Position numbers and translations under genes: made by a program. From Tomitella fengzijianii (GTDB taxonomy: Bacteria > Actinomycetota > Actinomycetes > Mycobacteriales > Mycobacteriaceae), in the NCBI RefSeq assembly GCF_007559025.1, contig NZ_CP041765.1, positions 244,679 through 308,678 on the forward strand: 64,000 bases of DNA, given 5' to 3'. The notes under the pieces are model-generated. The model did no database searches. It was not told the origin of the DNA and was given only the letters and a program-made list of their open reading frames with translations. This document shows positions 28,164-37,846 of the stretch, piece after piece (position 1 is the stretch's first letter; each line of letters begins with the position of its first letter).

Positions 28164-28848
28164 GTGACGGACGAAGGAGATCACGCCGCCGAAGGTGACG
28201 ACGACGGCGCCGCACAAGGCGGTGAACAATCACACGCGGGCCTGTGGAGCGCCGCGCCGCTGGCAGTGTGGGCGTTCGCGTTCGTCCTGCTCCGGATCTT
28301 CGCCGTCTCGGGATACGACTGGACGACGGCGTTCGCCGTCTCGACCACGCTGAGCCTCAGCGACGGACTGGGGCTGCTGTTCGGGTCCCTGATGGGCGGC
28401 CACATCCTGGTCGAGGTGCTGCTGGTGGTCCTGCTGCCGCTGCTTGCGGCCGACTACCTGTGGTCGCCGCGCGGGCACCGGCCGATCGTGGTGCTCCCAC
28501 TCGCCGTGTCCCTGGTCCTGCTGGTGGCACTGACCCTCAGCTTCGCCGTGTGGTGGTTGCCGGTCGCGGCGTTCGTACTGCTCGCGGCGTTCGGCCTGAT
28601 CCGCCTGCTCCCCGCTGAGCAGAGCGCTCATGATGGCGATGGCGCGGGTGGGCGTGGTCGGCGGCGCCGGGGTGCTCCTCGCCGCCGCGTTCGTCCAGAC
28701 CCCGTGGGTGCCACTCGAGCACATCGCGACCACGGACGGCGAGGTGGTCGGATACGTGATGAGCGTGGACTCGGGGTTCGTGAACGTGTTGACCGAGGAC
28801 CAGGAGTACCTGATCCTGCCCAGCGGCTCGGTGCTCTCCCGCGAGTGA
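28164..28848 (+). pseudogene. Membrane protein gene interrupted by a frameshift
   Basis: From the GTG at 28164 the frame encodes an acidic N terminus (TDEGDHAAEGDDDG) and four hydrophobic helices up to FGLIRLLP at about 28610. The coherent text then continues in the next frame: SRALMMAMARVGVVGGAGVL, FVQTPWVPLEHIATTDGEVV, and an ending VNVLTEDQEYLILPSGSVLS with stop at 28848. The crossing lies within about 28600-28625 (CTCCCCGCTGAGCAG). The whole would be a protein of about 227 residues. Either a real frameshift mutation, an assembly error or, less likely, programmed shifting. No family recognised. Confidence 0.55.
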
Positions 28849-28897
28849 GTCGTCTGGACCGGGCGCGAGGACTTCGGCATGACCGCAGGTATGGCCG

Positions 28898-29641
28898 CTA
28901 CAGCACCTGCGAGAGGAAACGCTGCAGCCGCTCGGTCTCCGGAGCCTCGAAGAGCCGTTCCGGGGCCCCCGTCTCGACCACGATCCCCTGGTCCATGAAC
29001 AGCACCGCGTCGGAGACCTCGCGCGCGTAACCCATCTCGTGGGTCACCACCACCATGGTCATGCCGCTCGACGACAGGTCCGCCATGAGGGCCAGCACGC
29101 CCTTGACCAGCTCGGGATCCAGGGCGCTGGTGGCCTCGTCGAAGAACATCACCTGCGGCCGCATCGCCAGCGCCCGGGCGATGGCCACCCGCTGCTGCTG
29201 GCCGCCGGACAGGCTGCCGGGGCGTGCGCCGGCCTTGGCGGCGAGCCCCACCAGCTCGAGCTGCTCGCGCGCCAGGGCCCGCGCCTGCTCCTTGCCCATC
29301 TTCTGCAGCTTGCGCGGCGCCAGCGCCACGTTGTCGAGCACCGTCTTGTGCGGGAACAGGTTGAAGTGCTGGAACACCATGCCGATGCGCCGGCGCAGCC
29401 GGTCCGGGCTGTCGTGCAGCACGGACTCGCCGCCCAGGAGGATGTCGCCCGCGTCGGGCTCGTGCAGGCGGTTGAGCACCCGCAGCAGCGTCGACTTGCC
29501 GGAGCCCGACGGCCCGATCACCGTCACGGTCTTGCCGGCGTCCACGTGCAGGTCGACGCCGCGCAGCACCTTGTTGCGGCCGAACGCCAGGTGCAGCCCG
29601 GTGCCGGTCAGCGATACGGAGCCGGTCTCGTCGTCCGCCAT
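28898..29641 (-). CDS. Polar amino acid ABC transporter ATP-binding protein
   Basis: A 247-residue ABC ATPase with Walker [18 protein letters not shown] (about residues 41-57), Q-loop [14 protein letters not shown], signature [18 protein letters not shown], Walker [15 protein letters not shown] and the H-loop [23 protein letters not shown] and the DEATSALD form are those of the GlnQ/HisP amino acid group. It powers the fused binding protein-permease encoded one base upstream. Confidence 0.9.
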   Translation of the reverse strand: MADDETGSVSLTGTGLHLAFGRNKVLRGVDLHVDAGKTVTVIGPSGSGKSTLLRVLNRLHEPDAGDILLGGESVLHDSPDRLRRRIGMVFQHFNLFPHKTVLDNVALAPRKLQKMGKEQARALAREQLELVGLAAKAGARPGSLSGGQQQRVAIARALAMRPQVMFFDEATSALDPELVKGVLALMADLSSSGMTMVVVTHEMGYAREVSDAVLFMDQGIVVETGAPERLFEAPETERLQRFLSQVL

Positions 29642-29642
29642 C

Positions 29643-31466
29643 TCAGGCCTCCTCCAGGAGCTTCGCGTCCGCGGGGTCGAGGGCGCCGGACGAGTCCGGG
29701 CGTCCGGTGCGCAGGCGGTGGTCGATGTAGTTGACCAGGTGCGTCAGCGGGATCGTGAGCACCAGGTACAGGATCCCGGCCGCGACCAGCGGGGACAGAT
29801 TGCCCGTCTGCGCGTTGAGGTCGCGGCCTACGGCGAACAGCTCGCGCTGGGTGACGATCAGCCCCAGGAAGTAGATGAGCGACGAGTCCTTGATCAGCGA
29901 GATGAACTGGTTCATCAGCGCCGGCAGCACGCGCCGGACCCCCTGCGGAACCACCACCAGCCGCATGGACCCCGAGTAGCTGAAGCCGAGCGCCCGCGAC
30001 GCCTCCATCTGACCGGGCTCCACGCTCTGGATGCCGGAGCGGAAGATCTCGCCGATGTACGCCGACGACATGAGTGCCAGTGCCGCGGCGCCGAGCCAGT
30101 ACGGGTTGTTGCCGGTGACGCCCTGCACGATGGGGCCGACGCCCAGGCCGACGACGAGGATGATCACCACGGCGGGCAGGCCGCGGAAGACGTCGGTGTA
30201 GATGCGGGACGGCCAGCGCAGCCACCAGTGCCGGGAGATGCCGGCGACGGCCAGGAGCATGCCCAGGACGGTGCCCGCGACACCGGCGGTGACGGCGAGG
30301 ACCAGCGTGTTCGGCAGGCCGGTCTTGATCAGGTCCGGGAACGCCTGCTTGTACAGCGACCAGTCGAAGAACGTGTCGCCCAGCTGCTGCAGCGTGGAGC
30401 GGGGTTGCTGCTCGGGCGCCGCCGCGGCCCGGTCGGCGGCCGCGGCCGCATTGGCCTCGGCGGCGGCCTGGATGTCCGGGAGCACCGGCATCGGGGCGGC
30501 CTTGCTGCCGGGCTTCCACCCCTCCGGCAGCGGGCGCGGCACCCAGTCGGTGTAGAGCTGCGCCCAGGTGCCGTCGGCGATCACCGCGTCCAGCCCCGAG
30601 TTGAGCGCGTCGATGAGCGGCTGGTTGTTCTTGGCCACCGCCCAGCCGATGTAGTTGTCCAGGCTGAAGGTGTTCTGCACGATCGCCATGCCGTCGCCGG
30701 GCTTGATCGCGCCGATCGCCTGCTGCGAGGGCGCCACCCAGGCGTCGATCTGGCCGGACTTGAGGTTGGCGTAGGCGGTGGCGTAGTCGGGGAACTTCAC
30801 CGGGTGCAGGTGCAGGCTGTTGACCACGTAGTCGTCCTGCACGGTGCCCTGCACCACGCCGATGCGCGTGCCGGGGCCCAGGTCGGAGAACGACTGCACG
30901 CCGCCGCCCTCGGGGGCGACCAGGGAGAAGTAGCCGAAGTCGTATCCGTTGGTGAAGCCCACGGTCTTCCGCCGGTCGGCGGTGGCGGTGATGGACGAGG
31001 AGCCCACGTCGAACCGGCCGGCGGCCACCTGCGCCAACAGCCCCGCGAAGTCGGTGCCCACGAACTTCACCTGCAGGCCCAGCTCTGCGGCCACCGCCCG
31101 CAGCAGTTCGTTGTCGAACCCTGTGTAGACGTTGTCCGAGTTGACGCAGATGCTCGGCGGCGCGTCGGACAGGGTGCCGACGGTGATGACGCCCGGCGTG
31201 CTCAGGTTGAGCGCGGACGTGTCGATGCGGTCCAGCGGGATGACGCCGGCGGTGGTGTAGCGGTCCTCGCCCGCCGCGGAGGTGTCCACATTGGACGGCG
31301 CCGCGGTGGCGCCCGCGAGGCCGTGCGGCGCGCACTGCCCCTCGGGGGCGCCGCCCGCCGCACCCGTGCCCGCGCCGGAGCCGCAGGCGGCGATCGCGCT
31401 ACCGAGGATCGCGACGAGCACGAGCCCGATCAGTATGCGGATGCGGCCCGCCGCGCGTCTGGACAT
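29643..31466 (-). CDS. Fused substrate-binding protein and permease of a polar amino acid ABC transporter
   Basis: A 607-residue fusion. A lipoprotein-type signal ([21 protein letters not shown], lipobox AIAAC) precedes a family-3 solute-binding domain (about residues 70-310: [37 protein letters not shown]-like [13 protein letters not shown]). A linker rich in Ala leads to a HisM-type permease domain (about 355-590) with the EAA loop in [16 protein letters not shown]. Binding domain and channel are therefore tethered, as in some Gram-positive amino acid transporters. The ATPase gene follows with one base between. The substrate is probably a polar amino acid; which one is not clear. Confidence 0.85.
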   Translation of the reverse strand: MSRRAAGRIRILIGLVLVAILGSAIAACGSGAGTGAAGGAPEGQCAPHGLAGATAAPSNVDTSAAGEDRYTTAGVIPLDRIDTSALNLSTPGVITVGTLSDAPPSICVNSDNVYTGFDNELLRAVAAELGLQVKFVGTDFAGLLAQVAAGRFDVGSSSITATADRRKTVGFTNGYDFGYFSLVAPEGGGVQSFSDLGPGTRIGVVQGTVQDDYVVNSLHLHPVKFPDYATAYANLKSGQIDAWVAPSQQAIGAIKPGDGMAIVQNTFSLDNYIGWAVAKNNQPLIDALNSGLDAVIADGTWAQLYTDWVPRPLPEGWKPGSKAAPMPVLPDIQAAAEANAAAAADRAAAAPEQQPRSTLQQLGDTFFDWSLYKQAFPDLIKTGLPNTLVLAVTAGVAGTVLGMLLAVAGISRHWWLRWPSRIYTDVFRGLPAVVIILVVGLGVGPIVQGVTGNNPYWLGAAALALMSSAYIGEIFRSGIQSVEPGQMEASRALGFSYSGSMRLVVVPQGVRRVLPALMNQFISLIKDSSLIYFLGLIVTQRELFAVGRDLNAQTGNLSPLVAAGILYLVLTIPLTHLVNYIDHRLRTGRPDSSGALDPADAKLLEEA

Positions 31467-31566
31467 GCGCAGAAGGATAACCGCCGGAGTGGGGCGGAGC
31501 GCGGTCGTCGGGGCGCGCGTGTGCGCCGCGGCACGCACCGGTCCGCGTGTGAGGGATGCCCGGCGG

Positions 31567-32037
31567 TCAGCCGGGCATGGGCCGGTTGAGCGACGGCGAC
31601 ACCAGCCCCGCGAGCGCGCGGAGGAAGGCCTTGGTGCAGTCGAAGAAGTCGAAGTAGTCGCGCCACAGCGTGATCCGGCCGCCGCGGACGACGAACTTGC
31701 CGCACACCCAGAAACGCATGCGCAGCCGGCCCAGGCGGATCTCGTCGATGCGCTCGGTCAGCACCGTCTCGCCGTCGGCCGCCGCGGAGATGGTGTGCAC
31801 GCCGAATCCGATCCCGGGGCGACAGAGCAGGTCCACCACCGTGCGCATCCTGCGCTCGCCGCGCACGGTGGCAAGCCCCACGTTGGTGTAGACGATGTAC
31901 TCGTCCACCAGGTCCATGGCGGCACGGCCGTCGCGCGCCGCCAGCGACTCGAGGAACCATGCGGCGACGGCGACCGGCGCGCCCGCCGTGCCGGAAGCGC
32001 CCGCGTCGGGATCCGTGGCTGCGCTCTTCTCGGTCAT
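31567..32037 (-). CDS. Limonene-1,2-epoxide hydrolase family protein
   Basis: A 156-residue protein. VAAWFLESLAARDGRAAMDL and YTNVGLATVRGERRMR are typical of the LEH fold; VLTERIDEIRLGRLRMRFWV supplies the Arg96-x-Asp98 pair and RITLWRDYFDFFD the other active-site Asp, matching the Arg-Asp-Asp relay of limonene-1,2-epoxide hydrolase. It should open an epoxide with water; the substrate may be a terpenoid or steroid epoxide. It stands alone between transporter operons, with a start at 32037. Confidence 0.75.
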   Translation of the reverse strand: MTEKSAATDPDAGASGTAGAPVAVAAWFLESLAARDGRAAMDLVDEYIVYTNVGLATVRGERRMRTVVDLLCRPGIGFGVHTISAAADGETVLTERIDEIRLGRLRMRFWVCGKFVVRGGRITLWRDYFDFFDCTKAFLRALAGLVSPSLNRPMPG

Positions 32038-32239
32038 GATCGCCCCTCGGTCGTCTGCGCCCTCCTGATCCGGGCAACGGCACCACCGTTCCACAGTCCG
32101 GGGGCCGGGGGAAGGGCACGACCGGACGAGCGGCCGGAAGTGTCGCCGGAACTTCGCCGGGCGTTCACCGCGCCGCAGCGTCCGGCTCGCCTGGGACGAC
32201 TTGCATGGGCATCGTCCGAATACACATGAGGAGTCACCC

Positions 32240-33172
32240 ATGAAGCGCATGACCGCACCCGCGCGGCGTCTCACCGCCGTTGCGGCAGCGGTGGCCGCAG
32301 GCGGCACGCTCGCCGCCTGCGGGCAGTCCGCGCAGGCCGCCGGCGGCGACGAGCTGGTCTTCGCCGCAGTGCCCGCGGAGTCTTCGTCCACGCTGCAGCA
32401 GTCGTTCGAGCCGATTGTCGAACTGCTCTCGCAGGCGACGGGCAAGGAAGTGGTGTTCCAGAACGTCACCGACTACGCCTCCGTCATCGAGGGGCAGCGG
32501 GCCGGAAAGATCGACATCGCCTCGTACGGTCCGTTCTCCTACGTGATCGCCCGCGAGGCGGGTGTGCCCGTCGACCCCGTCGTCGCGTCCGTAGACGAGG
32601 CCGGGGCGGTCCCGTCCTACAACTCCGTCGCCTACGCGCTGCCGGGATCGGGCATCACCGATCTGGCGGGAGCACAGGGCAAGCGGGTCTGCTTCGTGGA
32701 CCGCGCGTCCACCTCCGGCCACCTCGCCCCGCTCGAAGGGCTGGCCGCCGCGGGGCTGGGTCCCGGCGGCTACAGCGAGGTGATCGCCGGAAGCCACGAC
32801 GCGTCGGTGCTTTCGCTCGTGGGCGGGCAGTGCGACGTGGCCTTCACCCACAACGACATGCTGACCACCCTCGAGCGGTCGGGCCAGCTGGAGCCGGGCG
32901 CCGTCGAGCAGGTGTGGCAGTCCGCGCCGCTGCCGGAGGACCCGATCGTCGTCAACCGGGACACCGTCGACGACGAGACGCGCGAGGCGATCGTCACGGC
33001 GCTGCGCGAGCGGGCGAACAAGCCCGCGCTCGTCGACGCCGGGATCTGTCCGTCCGAGGACGAGTGCACGCTGCCGGAGGAGACCGAATGGGGCTACACC
33101 CCGGTCGACGACGCCGACTACGACGCGGTCCGGCGCATCTGCGAGGTCACGAAGGCGGAGGCATGCGCATGA
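32240..33172 (+). CDS. phnD: Phosphonate ABC transporter substrate-binding lipoprotein
   Basis: A 310-residue PhnD-type binding protein. The N-terminal signal ends with TLAACG (lipobox Cys about residue 28). The mature part has LVFAAVPAESSSTLQQSFEP, DIASYGPFSYVIARE and GKRVCFVDRASTSGHLAP, the three recurrent PhnD segments that form the phosphonate pocket (SYGP and STSG). The ATG at 32240 follows GAGGAG. It captures phosphonates outside the membrane and passes them to PhnE. The phnC start overlaps its stop. Confidence 0.85.
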   Translation: MKRMTAPARRLTAVAAAVAAGGTLAACGQSAQAAGGDELVFAAVPAESSSTLQQSFEPIVELLSQATGKEVVFQNVTDYASVIEGQRAGKIDIASYGPFSYVIAREAGVPVDPVVASVDEAGAVPSYNSVAYALPGSGITDLAGAQGKRVCFVDRASTSGHLAPLEGLAAAGLGPGGYSEVIAGSHDASVLSLVGGQCDVAFTHNDMLTTLERSGQLEPGAVEQVWQSAPLPEDPIVVNRDTVDDETREAIVTALRERANKPALVDAGICPSEDECTLPEETEWGYTPVDDADYDAVRRICEVTKAEACA

Positions 33173-33951
33173 TCGCGGCATCGCTGCGCGGGGTCACCAA
33201 GGATTTCGGCGCCGTGCGCGGGCTGGACGACGTGGAGCTGGACTTCCGCTCCGGCGAGGTGACGGTGCTGCTGGGGCTGTCGGGCTCGGGCAAGTCGACG
33301 CTGCTGCGGCACCTCAACGGGCTGCAGTCGCCTACGGCCGGCGAGGTGTCGGTGCTGGGGTCCCGGATCGACGCCGGCGACGGGCGCGGCCTGCGCCGGC
33401 TGCGCCGCCAGGTGGGGTTCATCTTCCAGCACTTCCACCTGGTGGAGTCGATGTCGGTGCTCGAGAACGTGTGCACGGGGCGACTCGGGGCGCTTCGCGG
33501 GCCGCGCCTGTCGCTGATGATGTACCCGCGGTCGGTGCGCGCCGAGGCGATGGCGCAGCTGGAGCGGGTGGGCATGGCGGACAGGGCGTTCCAGCGTGCC
33601 GACACGCTCTCCGGCGGGCAGAAGCAGCGGGTCGCCATCGCGCGGGCGCTGATCCAGCGGCCCCGGATCCTGCTCGCCGACGAGCCGGTGGCCTCCCTGG
33701 ACCCGGTCTCCGCGGCCGAGGTGATCGACCTGCTGCGGGAGATCGGCGACGAGCAGGAGCTCACCGTGATCTGTTCGCTGCACCAGGTGCGGACCGCGCT
33801 CGATTTCGCGGACCGGATCGTGGGTCTGCAATCCGGCAGGGTGGTGCTGGACGAGCGCGCCGCCGGCCTCACCGCCGACGCCGCGTTCTCCATCTACGAC
33901 CGCGTCGCGCAGCCGGATTCACTCCGGCGTGTCCCGGCGCTGGCCGGCTGA
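33169..33951 (+). CDS. phnC: Phosphonate ABC transporter ATP-binding protein
   Basis: A 260-residue ABC ATPase: Walker [19 protein letters not shown] (about residues 35-52), Q-loop FIFQHFHLVESMSVLEN, signature [19 protein letters not shown], Walker B LLADEPVASLDPVSA and H-loop SLHQVRTALDFADR. The LADEPVASLDP and SLHQV forms are those of PhnC. Two ATGs are possible (33163, 33169); the second has GGAGG at a proper seven-base distance and overlaps the phnD stop. Confidence 0.85.
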   Translation: MIAASLRGVTKDFGAVRGLDDVELDFRSGEVTVLLGLSGSGKSTLLRHLNGLQSPTAGEVSVLGSRIDAGDGRGLRRLRRQVGFIFQHFHLVESMSVLENVCTGRLGALRGPRLSLMMYPRSVRAEAMAQLERVGMADRAFQRADTLSGGQKQRVAIARALIQRPRILLADEPVASLDPVSAAEVIDLLREIGDEQELTVICSLHQVRTALDFADRIVGLQSGRVVLDERAAGLTADAAFSIYDRVAQPDSLRRVPALAG

Positions 33952-33956
33952 GCGCG

Positions 33957-35711
33957 GTGCCGGTGCGCACCCTGGAACGGCCCGCGCCCGCGGCGGGGGC
34001 CTCATCGGGCCCGCGGCGCCCGCGGCGGCTGGAATCGGCGGCGGCCAAGGCGGTTCTGGCGGCGCTCGTGGTGGCAGGGATCTGGTCGATCTCCGAGCTG
34101 CAGATCAACGTGGCATCCATCGTCGACTCCGCGGGCAACGCCGTCGACTTCGTCGGCCGGATGCTGCCCCTGGACTTCCCGCCGGTCGCGGAGCTCGCCG
34201 GGATGATCGGCGAGACGCTCGCGATCGTCCTGCTGGCCACCGTGCTCTCGGTGGCCCTGTCCATACCGGTGGCCGTGGTCGCCGCGGAGAGCACCGGCCG
34301 CACCCGGGCAGGACGCTCCGCGGCGCGCGGATTCATCGTGCTCATGCGCGCGATCCCCGACCTGATCCTGGCGATCGTGTTCTTCCGCGTTTTCGGGCTG
34401 GGCGCGCTCCCCGGCGTGCTCGCGATGGGGCTGCACTCCATCGGCATGGTCGGCAAGCTGCTGGCCGACGCCATCGAGGATCTGGACCCGGGGCCGCGCG
34501 CCGCAGTGCAGGCGGCGGGCGGCGGCCGTGTGCAGCAGGTGGTGGTGGGCGTGCTTCCCCAGCTGCTGCCGCAGATCATCGCTACCGGGCTGCACCGTTT
34601 CGACATCAACCTGCGCACCTCCGTGCTGCTCGGGTACGTGGGCGTGGGCGGGATCGGCCTGGCCATCGCCGAGTCGATGCGGACCCTGGACTACCAGCGG
34701 GGAATGGCGTTGGCGCTGACGGTGCTGGTGCTGTGCATCCTCACCGAACTCGTCTCCGGCGCCTTCCGTCGGCGGCTCCTTGGGACGCCCCGCGGCCTGG
34801 AGCGCCGGGGCCGGGAGCAACGGGGACGGACCGTGGTCCGCTGGGCCGATCGCGTCAGCGGCGGCTGGGTGACGGGAGGCGGGCGTGCCGGTGCCGCAGA
34901 GGCGGGTGCCGGGGGCGTGTCGGCGCCACCGCGGCTGAGCCAGCCCTGGGATGCGGACCGGGTGCGCCGGTACCTGTGGGGCGCGGTGATCGTCGCGCTG
35001 GTGTTCCTGGCCTGGCACGACGCGGGCATCTCGGTGGTCGGCTTCCTCAGCGGCGCGGCCGACCTGCCGTCGACCGCGCTGATGTTCTTCCCGCCGGACC
35101 TGTCGGCCGTGGGCTCCACGCTGTGGCCGGAGCTGCTGACCACGCTCCAGATCGCGCTGGCGGCCACGCTGCTCGGGGCGGTTCTGGCGGTGCCCATCGG
35201 CATGCTCGCCGCCCGCAACGTCGCCCCGTCGCCCATCGTGCACGGCACCTTCCGCGTCCTCATCGTGCTGGTGCGCGGCGTCCCCGAGCTGATCCTGGCG
35301 ATCGTGTTCGTGGTGGTCACGGGGCTCGGCGCGGTGGCGGGCACGCTCGCGCTGGCGATCGGCGCGGTGGGGCTGCTGTCCAAGCTGGTGGCCGACTCGC
35401 TCGAGGAGACGGACACCGCGGTGCAGGACGCGCTGCGCGCGAACGGGGCCGGGCGGATGCAGGTGTTCGCGGCGGCCACGCTGCGTCAGGCGACGCCGGC
35501 GTTCGTCGCGCACGTGCTCTACCTGCTGGACACCAACGTGCGGGCGGCGACGCTGCTGGGCGTGGTGGGCGCCGGGGGCATCGGCTACTACCTGCTCAAC
35601 GCGTCGCGGATCGTCGACTTCGCCACGGTGACCACCATCGTGCTGATGATCCTGGGCGTGGTGCTGGCGATCGAGGGGCTCGCCGTGTGGCTGCGCAGGG
35701 CACTGCGCTGA
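33957..35711 (+). CDS. phnE: Phosphonate ABC transporter permease, two fused PhnE domains
   Basis: A 584-residue membrane protein made of two PhnE domains. Domain 1 (about residues 20-275) has LMRAIPDLILAIVFFRVFGLGALPG and RTSVLLGYVGVGGIGLAI; domain 2 (about 320-584) has LVRGVPELILAIVFVVVTGLGAVAG and RAATLLGVVGAGGIGYYL (both quoted in pieces here). Phosphonate systems usually have one or two separate PhnE proteins; here one chain supplies the whole channel. The GTG at 33957 is six bases after the phnC stop. Its last codons lie inside a 14-base tandem repeat. Confidence 0.85.
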   Translation: MPVRTLERPAPAAGASSGPRRPRRLESAAAKAVLAALVVAGIWSISELQINVASIVDSAGNAVDFVGRMLPLDFPPVAELAGMIGETLAIVLLATVLSVALSIPVAVVAAESTGRTRAGRSAARGFIVLMRAIPDLILAIVFFRVFGLGALPGVLAMGLHSIGMVGKLLADAIEDLDPGPRAAVQAAGGGRVQQVVVGVLPQLLPQIIATGLHRFDINLRTSVLLGYVGVGGIGLAIAESMRTLDYQRGMALALTVLVLCILTELVSGAFRRRLLGTPRGLERRGREQRGRTVVRWADRVSGGWVTGGGRAGAAEAGAGGVSAPPRLSQPWDADRVRRYLWGAVIVALVFLAWHDAGISVVGFLSGAADLPSTALMFFPPDLSAVGSTLWPELLTTLQIALAATLLGAVLAVPIGMLAARNVAPSPIVHGTFRVLIVLVRGVPELILAIVFVVVTGLGAVAGTLALAIGAVGLLSKLVADSLEETDTAVQDALRANGAGRMQVFAAATLRQATPAFVAHVLYLLDTNVRAATLLGVVGAGGIGYYLLNASRIVDFATVTTIVLMILGVVLAIEGLAVWLRRALR

Positions 35712-35754
35712 GTGCACTGCGCTGAGTGCACTGCGCTGAGTGCACTGCGCTGAG
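35701..35754. repeat. 14-base tandem repeat at the phnE stop codon
   Basis: The unit CACTGCGCTGAGTG occurs three times in a row (35701, 35715, 35729) and a fourth time without its last two bases (35743). The first unit contains the end of phnE (GCACTGCGCTGA). Such an array can change copy number by slippage, but every unit carries a stop so the protein end would not change. Confidence 0.85.
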
Positions 35755-35783
35755 GGGCGGCGGGCCGGGCCCGCCGCCCCTCA
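35751..35783. terminator. Bidirectional terminator between phnE and the FAD oxidoreductase gene
   Basis: TGAGGGGCGGCGGGC pairs perfectly with GCCCGCCGCCCCTCA around a three-base CGG loop. It lies between two converging genes and its right end is the stop codon of the minus-strand gene. Confidence 0.7.
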
Positions 35784-36923
35784 CAGCTCCGCGAGCGTGC
35801 GGCGGGCGATGCCGAACGACAGCGTCATGCCGATGCCGGAGGTGACCACGGCGACGGTGGTGGCGTCGTCGAGGCGTTCGTGCACCAGGTTCGTGTCGTC
35901 GCTGGAGGCGTAGACGCCCTGCCATCGCTGACGGACCCGCAGCGGGGTCGTCGGGCGGAGGATGTCCGCCGCCGAGTCGACCAGGGGTCCGTAGACGTCC
36001 TCGTCGAGGAACGGGTCGACGGTGTGGGCGCGCACGTGCGAGTCGCCGACGATGAGTCCGCCGTCGGGGCGGCGGCTGAACATCGCGTTGGCGTCGATGT
36101 GCAGCAGCTCGGGCTGCTCGGCGGCGATGGCCCGGCGCAGCGCACCGGCCGCGTCGGTCGCGGACATCGCGCCGTAGCGGAGCATCGACGTGCCGGTGAG
36201 CACGGGCGACGGGTTGTCGTAGCCGTCCACCGGCGCGGTGAGCATCATCTGCAGCGCGCAGCGGCGGATCCGCCACCGCCGGGCGAGGTCCGGGAACAGC
36301 CGGTCGAGGTCGTGCCCCACGCACACCACCACGTGGTCGGCGGTGAACGTGCCCCGCGGCGTCTCCACGCGGCCCCCGCCGGCTCCGGTGACGGCGGTCC
36401 GGGTGAGCAGGTGCACCCGCTCGTGCGCGGACAACCAGCGCGCCAGCGCGGGCGCGGCGGTGCGCGGATCCACGGACAGATCGTCGGGCAGCAGGGCGCC
36501 GCCGGAGGCGGACTCGCCGCCCGCCGCGCGGGTGCCGCGGATGCGCGAGCGCACCTGGTCGCCGGTCAGCAGCCGGACCCGCTCGGGCCCGCGGGTGCGC
36601 TGCAGCTCGTCGAGCACCGCGAGTTCTTCCGGTCGTCGCGCCACCACCAGCGTCCCCGCCCGCGCCACGGCGATGCCCGTCGCCGCGGACATCGCCAGCC
36701 AACCGTCGCGGGAGTCCAGGGCCAGCGGATGATCGCCGTCGGCCTGGGGTGTTGTGCAGACGTGGCCGAAGTTGCGGACGGACGCGCCGACGGGACGCTC
36801 GTCGCGTTCGATCACGCGAACCGTCAGGTCCCGCCCGGCGGCCTCGAAGGCGTGGGCGAGGCCGACGATTCCGGCGCCGACGACGAGCAGGTCGGTATGA
36901 GTGGAGGATTCGGCAGAGGTCAC
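35781..36923 (-). CDS. FAD-dependent oxidoreductase, phosphonate-linked (PbfC/TIGR03364 type)
   Basis: A 380-residue DAO-fold flavoprotein. The ADP-binding motif DLLVVGAGIVGLAHAFEAAG is at residues 12-31, then VGASVRNFGHVCTTPQ, DDLSVDPRTAAPALARWL and SSDDTNLVHERLDDATTVAV near the end. The family is found in phosphonate clusters; a characterised member (PbfC) oxidises 2-aminoethylphosphonate and its N-methyl form to phosphonoacetaldehyde. The gene faces phnE tail to tail and is divergent from the phosphonatase-like gene, which would take that product. GTG start chosen because it puts the Rossmann motif near the N terminus. Confidence 0.75.
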   Translation of the reverse strand: MTSAESSTHTDLLVVGAGIVGLAHAFEAAGRDLTVRVIERDERPVGASVRNFGHVCTTPQADGDHPLALDSRDGWLAMSAATGIAVARAGTLVVARRPEELAVLDELQRTRGPERVRLLTGDQVRSRIRGTRAAGGESASGGALLPDDLSVDPRTAAPALARWLSAHERVHLLTRTAVTGAGGGRVETPRGTFTADHVVVCVGHDLDRLFPDLARRWRIRRCALQMMLTAPVDGYDNPSPVLTGTSMLRYGAMSATDAAGALRRAIAAEQPELLHIDANAMFSRRPDGGLIVGDSHVRAHTVDPFLDEDVYGPLVDSAADILRPTTPLRVRQRWQGVYASSDDTNLVHERLDDATTVAVVTSGIGMTLSFGIARRTLAEL

Positions 36924-37141
36924 CGTACGAGCATCACATCCGCGGGGCGCGCGCCGGCGGTGTGCGGACGAGGGCACCGAGTGTTCACCCGAAGATGGGC
37001 GGGCGTTGGCCTGGGCGTGGGCGGGCGGTACCTGCGGGGCAATAGCGTCGGTCGCATCGAGGGGCGTGGCGCCCCCGCCGCAGCGGGACGCGGGCCGCGA
37101 GGCCGGTGCTGCGGCGCAGGAGTCGACAGGCGGGAGCGGGC

Positions 37142-37846
37142 ATGGTCGAGCTGGTGGCATTCGACATCGCGGGAACCGTGATGGACGAGGGCGGGATGGT
37201 CTACGAGGTACTGCGCGAATCGGTCGAGCGGAAGGGCGTGACCGTCACCGAGGAGCAGTTCCTGCCGTGGACCGGCATGGAGAAGCGCACGGCGATCGAC
37301 AACCTGCTGCGCCTGGGGCGCACGGTGCCGACGGAGACGATGGTCGACGACGCCTTCGCCTGGTTCTCGCAGGAACTGGTCCGCCGGTACCGGGAGACGC
37401 CGCCGCAGCCGTTCCCCGGCGTGGAGGAGCTGTTCGCCAATCTGCGGGGCTGCGGGACCAAGGTGGCGCTGACCACCGGGTTCACTCGCGAGCTGACCGA
37501 CGCGCTGCTGGCCGGTCTGGGCTGGACCGTGGGCGACGGGGACCCGGACGCGACCCTCGACGCGGTGTGCGCCGGCGACGAGGTCGAGGCGTCGCGGCCG
37601 CACCCCGACATGATCCACGCGGTGATGCGGAGCGCCGGAGTCGAGTCGGCGTCCGCGGTGATCGCCGTGGGGGACACGCTGGCGGATCTCGATGCGGCGC
37701 AGAACGCGGGGGCCATCGGCGTGGGGGTGACCACCGGCGCCTGCGACCGTGCCGCACTGGAGACGAGGCAGCACCGCAGCATCCTGGACGCCGTCGTCGA
37801 GCTGTGGTCGGATCCCGTCTTCGAGATCTGCGCCGACGCGGTCTGA
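37142..37846 (+). CDS. Phosphonatase-like HAD hydrolase (PhnX-like, TIGR03351 type)
   Basis: A 234-residue HAD hydrolase. VAFDIAGTVMDEGGMVYEVL gives the nucleophile Asp (residue 8) with the second Asp altered to the FDIAGT form seen in phosphonatase-like proteins; TGMEKRTAIDNLL carries a Lys in the cap where PhnX has its Schiff-base Lys; LTTGFTRELTDALL and VIAVGDTLADLDAAQNAG complete the fold. It probably splits phosphonoacetaldehyde to acetaldehyde and phosphate. Its stop overlaps the ATG of the dehydrogenase gene. Confidence 0.75.
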   Translation: MVELVAFDIAGTVMDEGGMVYEVLRESVERKGVTVTEEQFLPWTGMEKRTAIDNLLRLGRTVPTETMVDDAFAWFSQELVRRYRETPPQPFPGVEELFANLRGCGTKVALTTGFTRELTDALLAGLGWTVGDGDPDATLDAVCAGDEVEASRPHPDMIHAVMRSAGVESASAVIAVGDTLADLDAAQNAGAIGVGVTTGACDRAALETRQHRSILDAVVELWSDPVFEICADAV

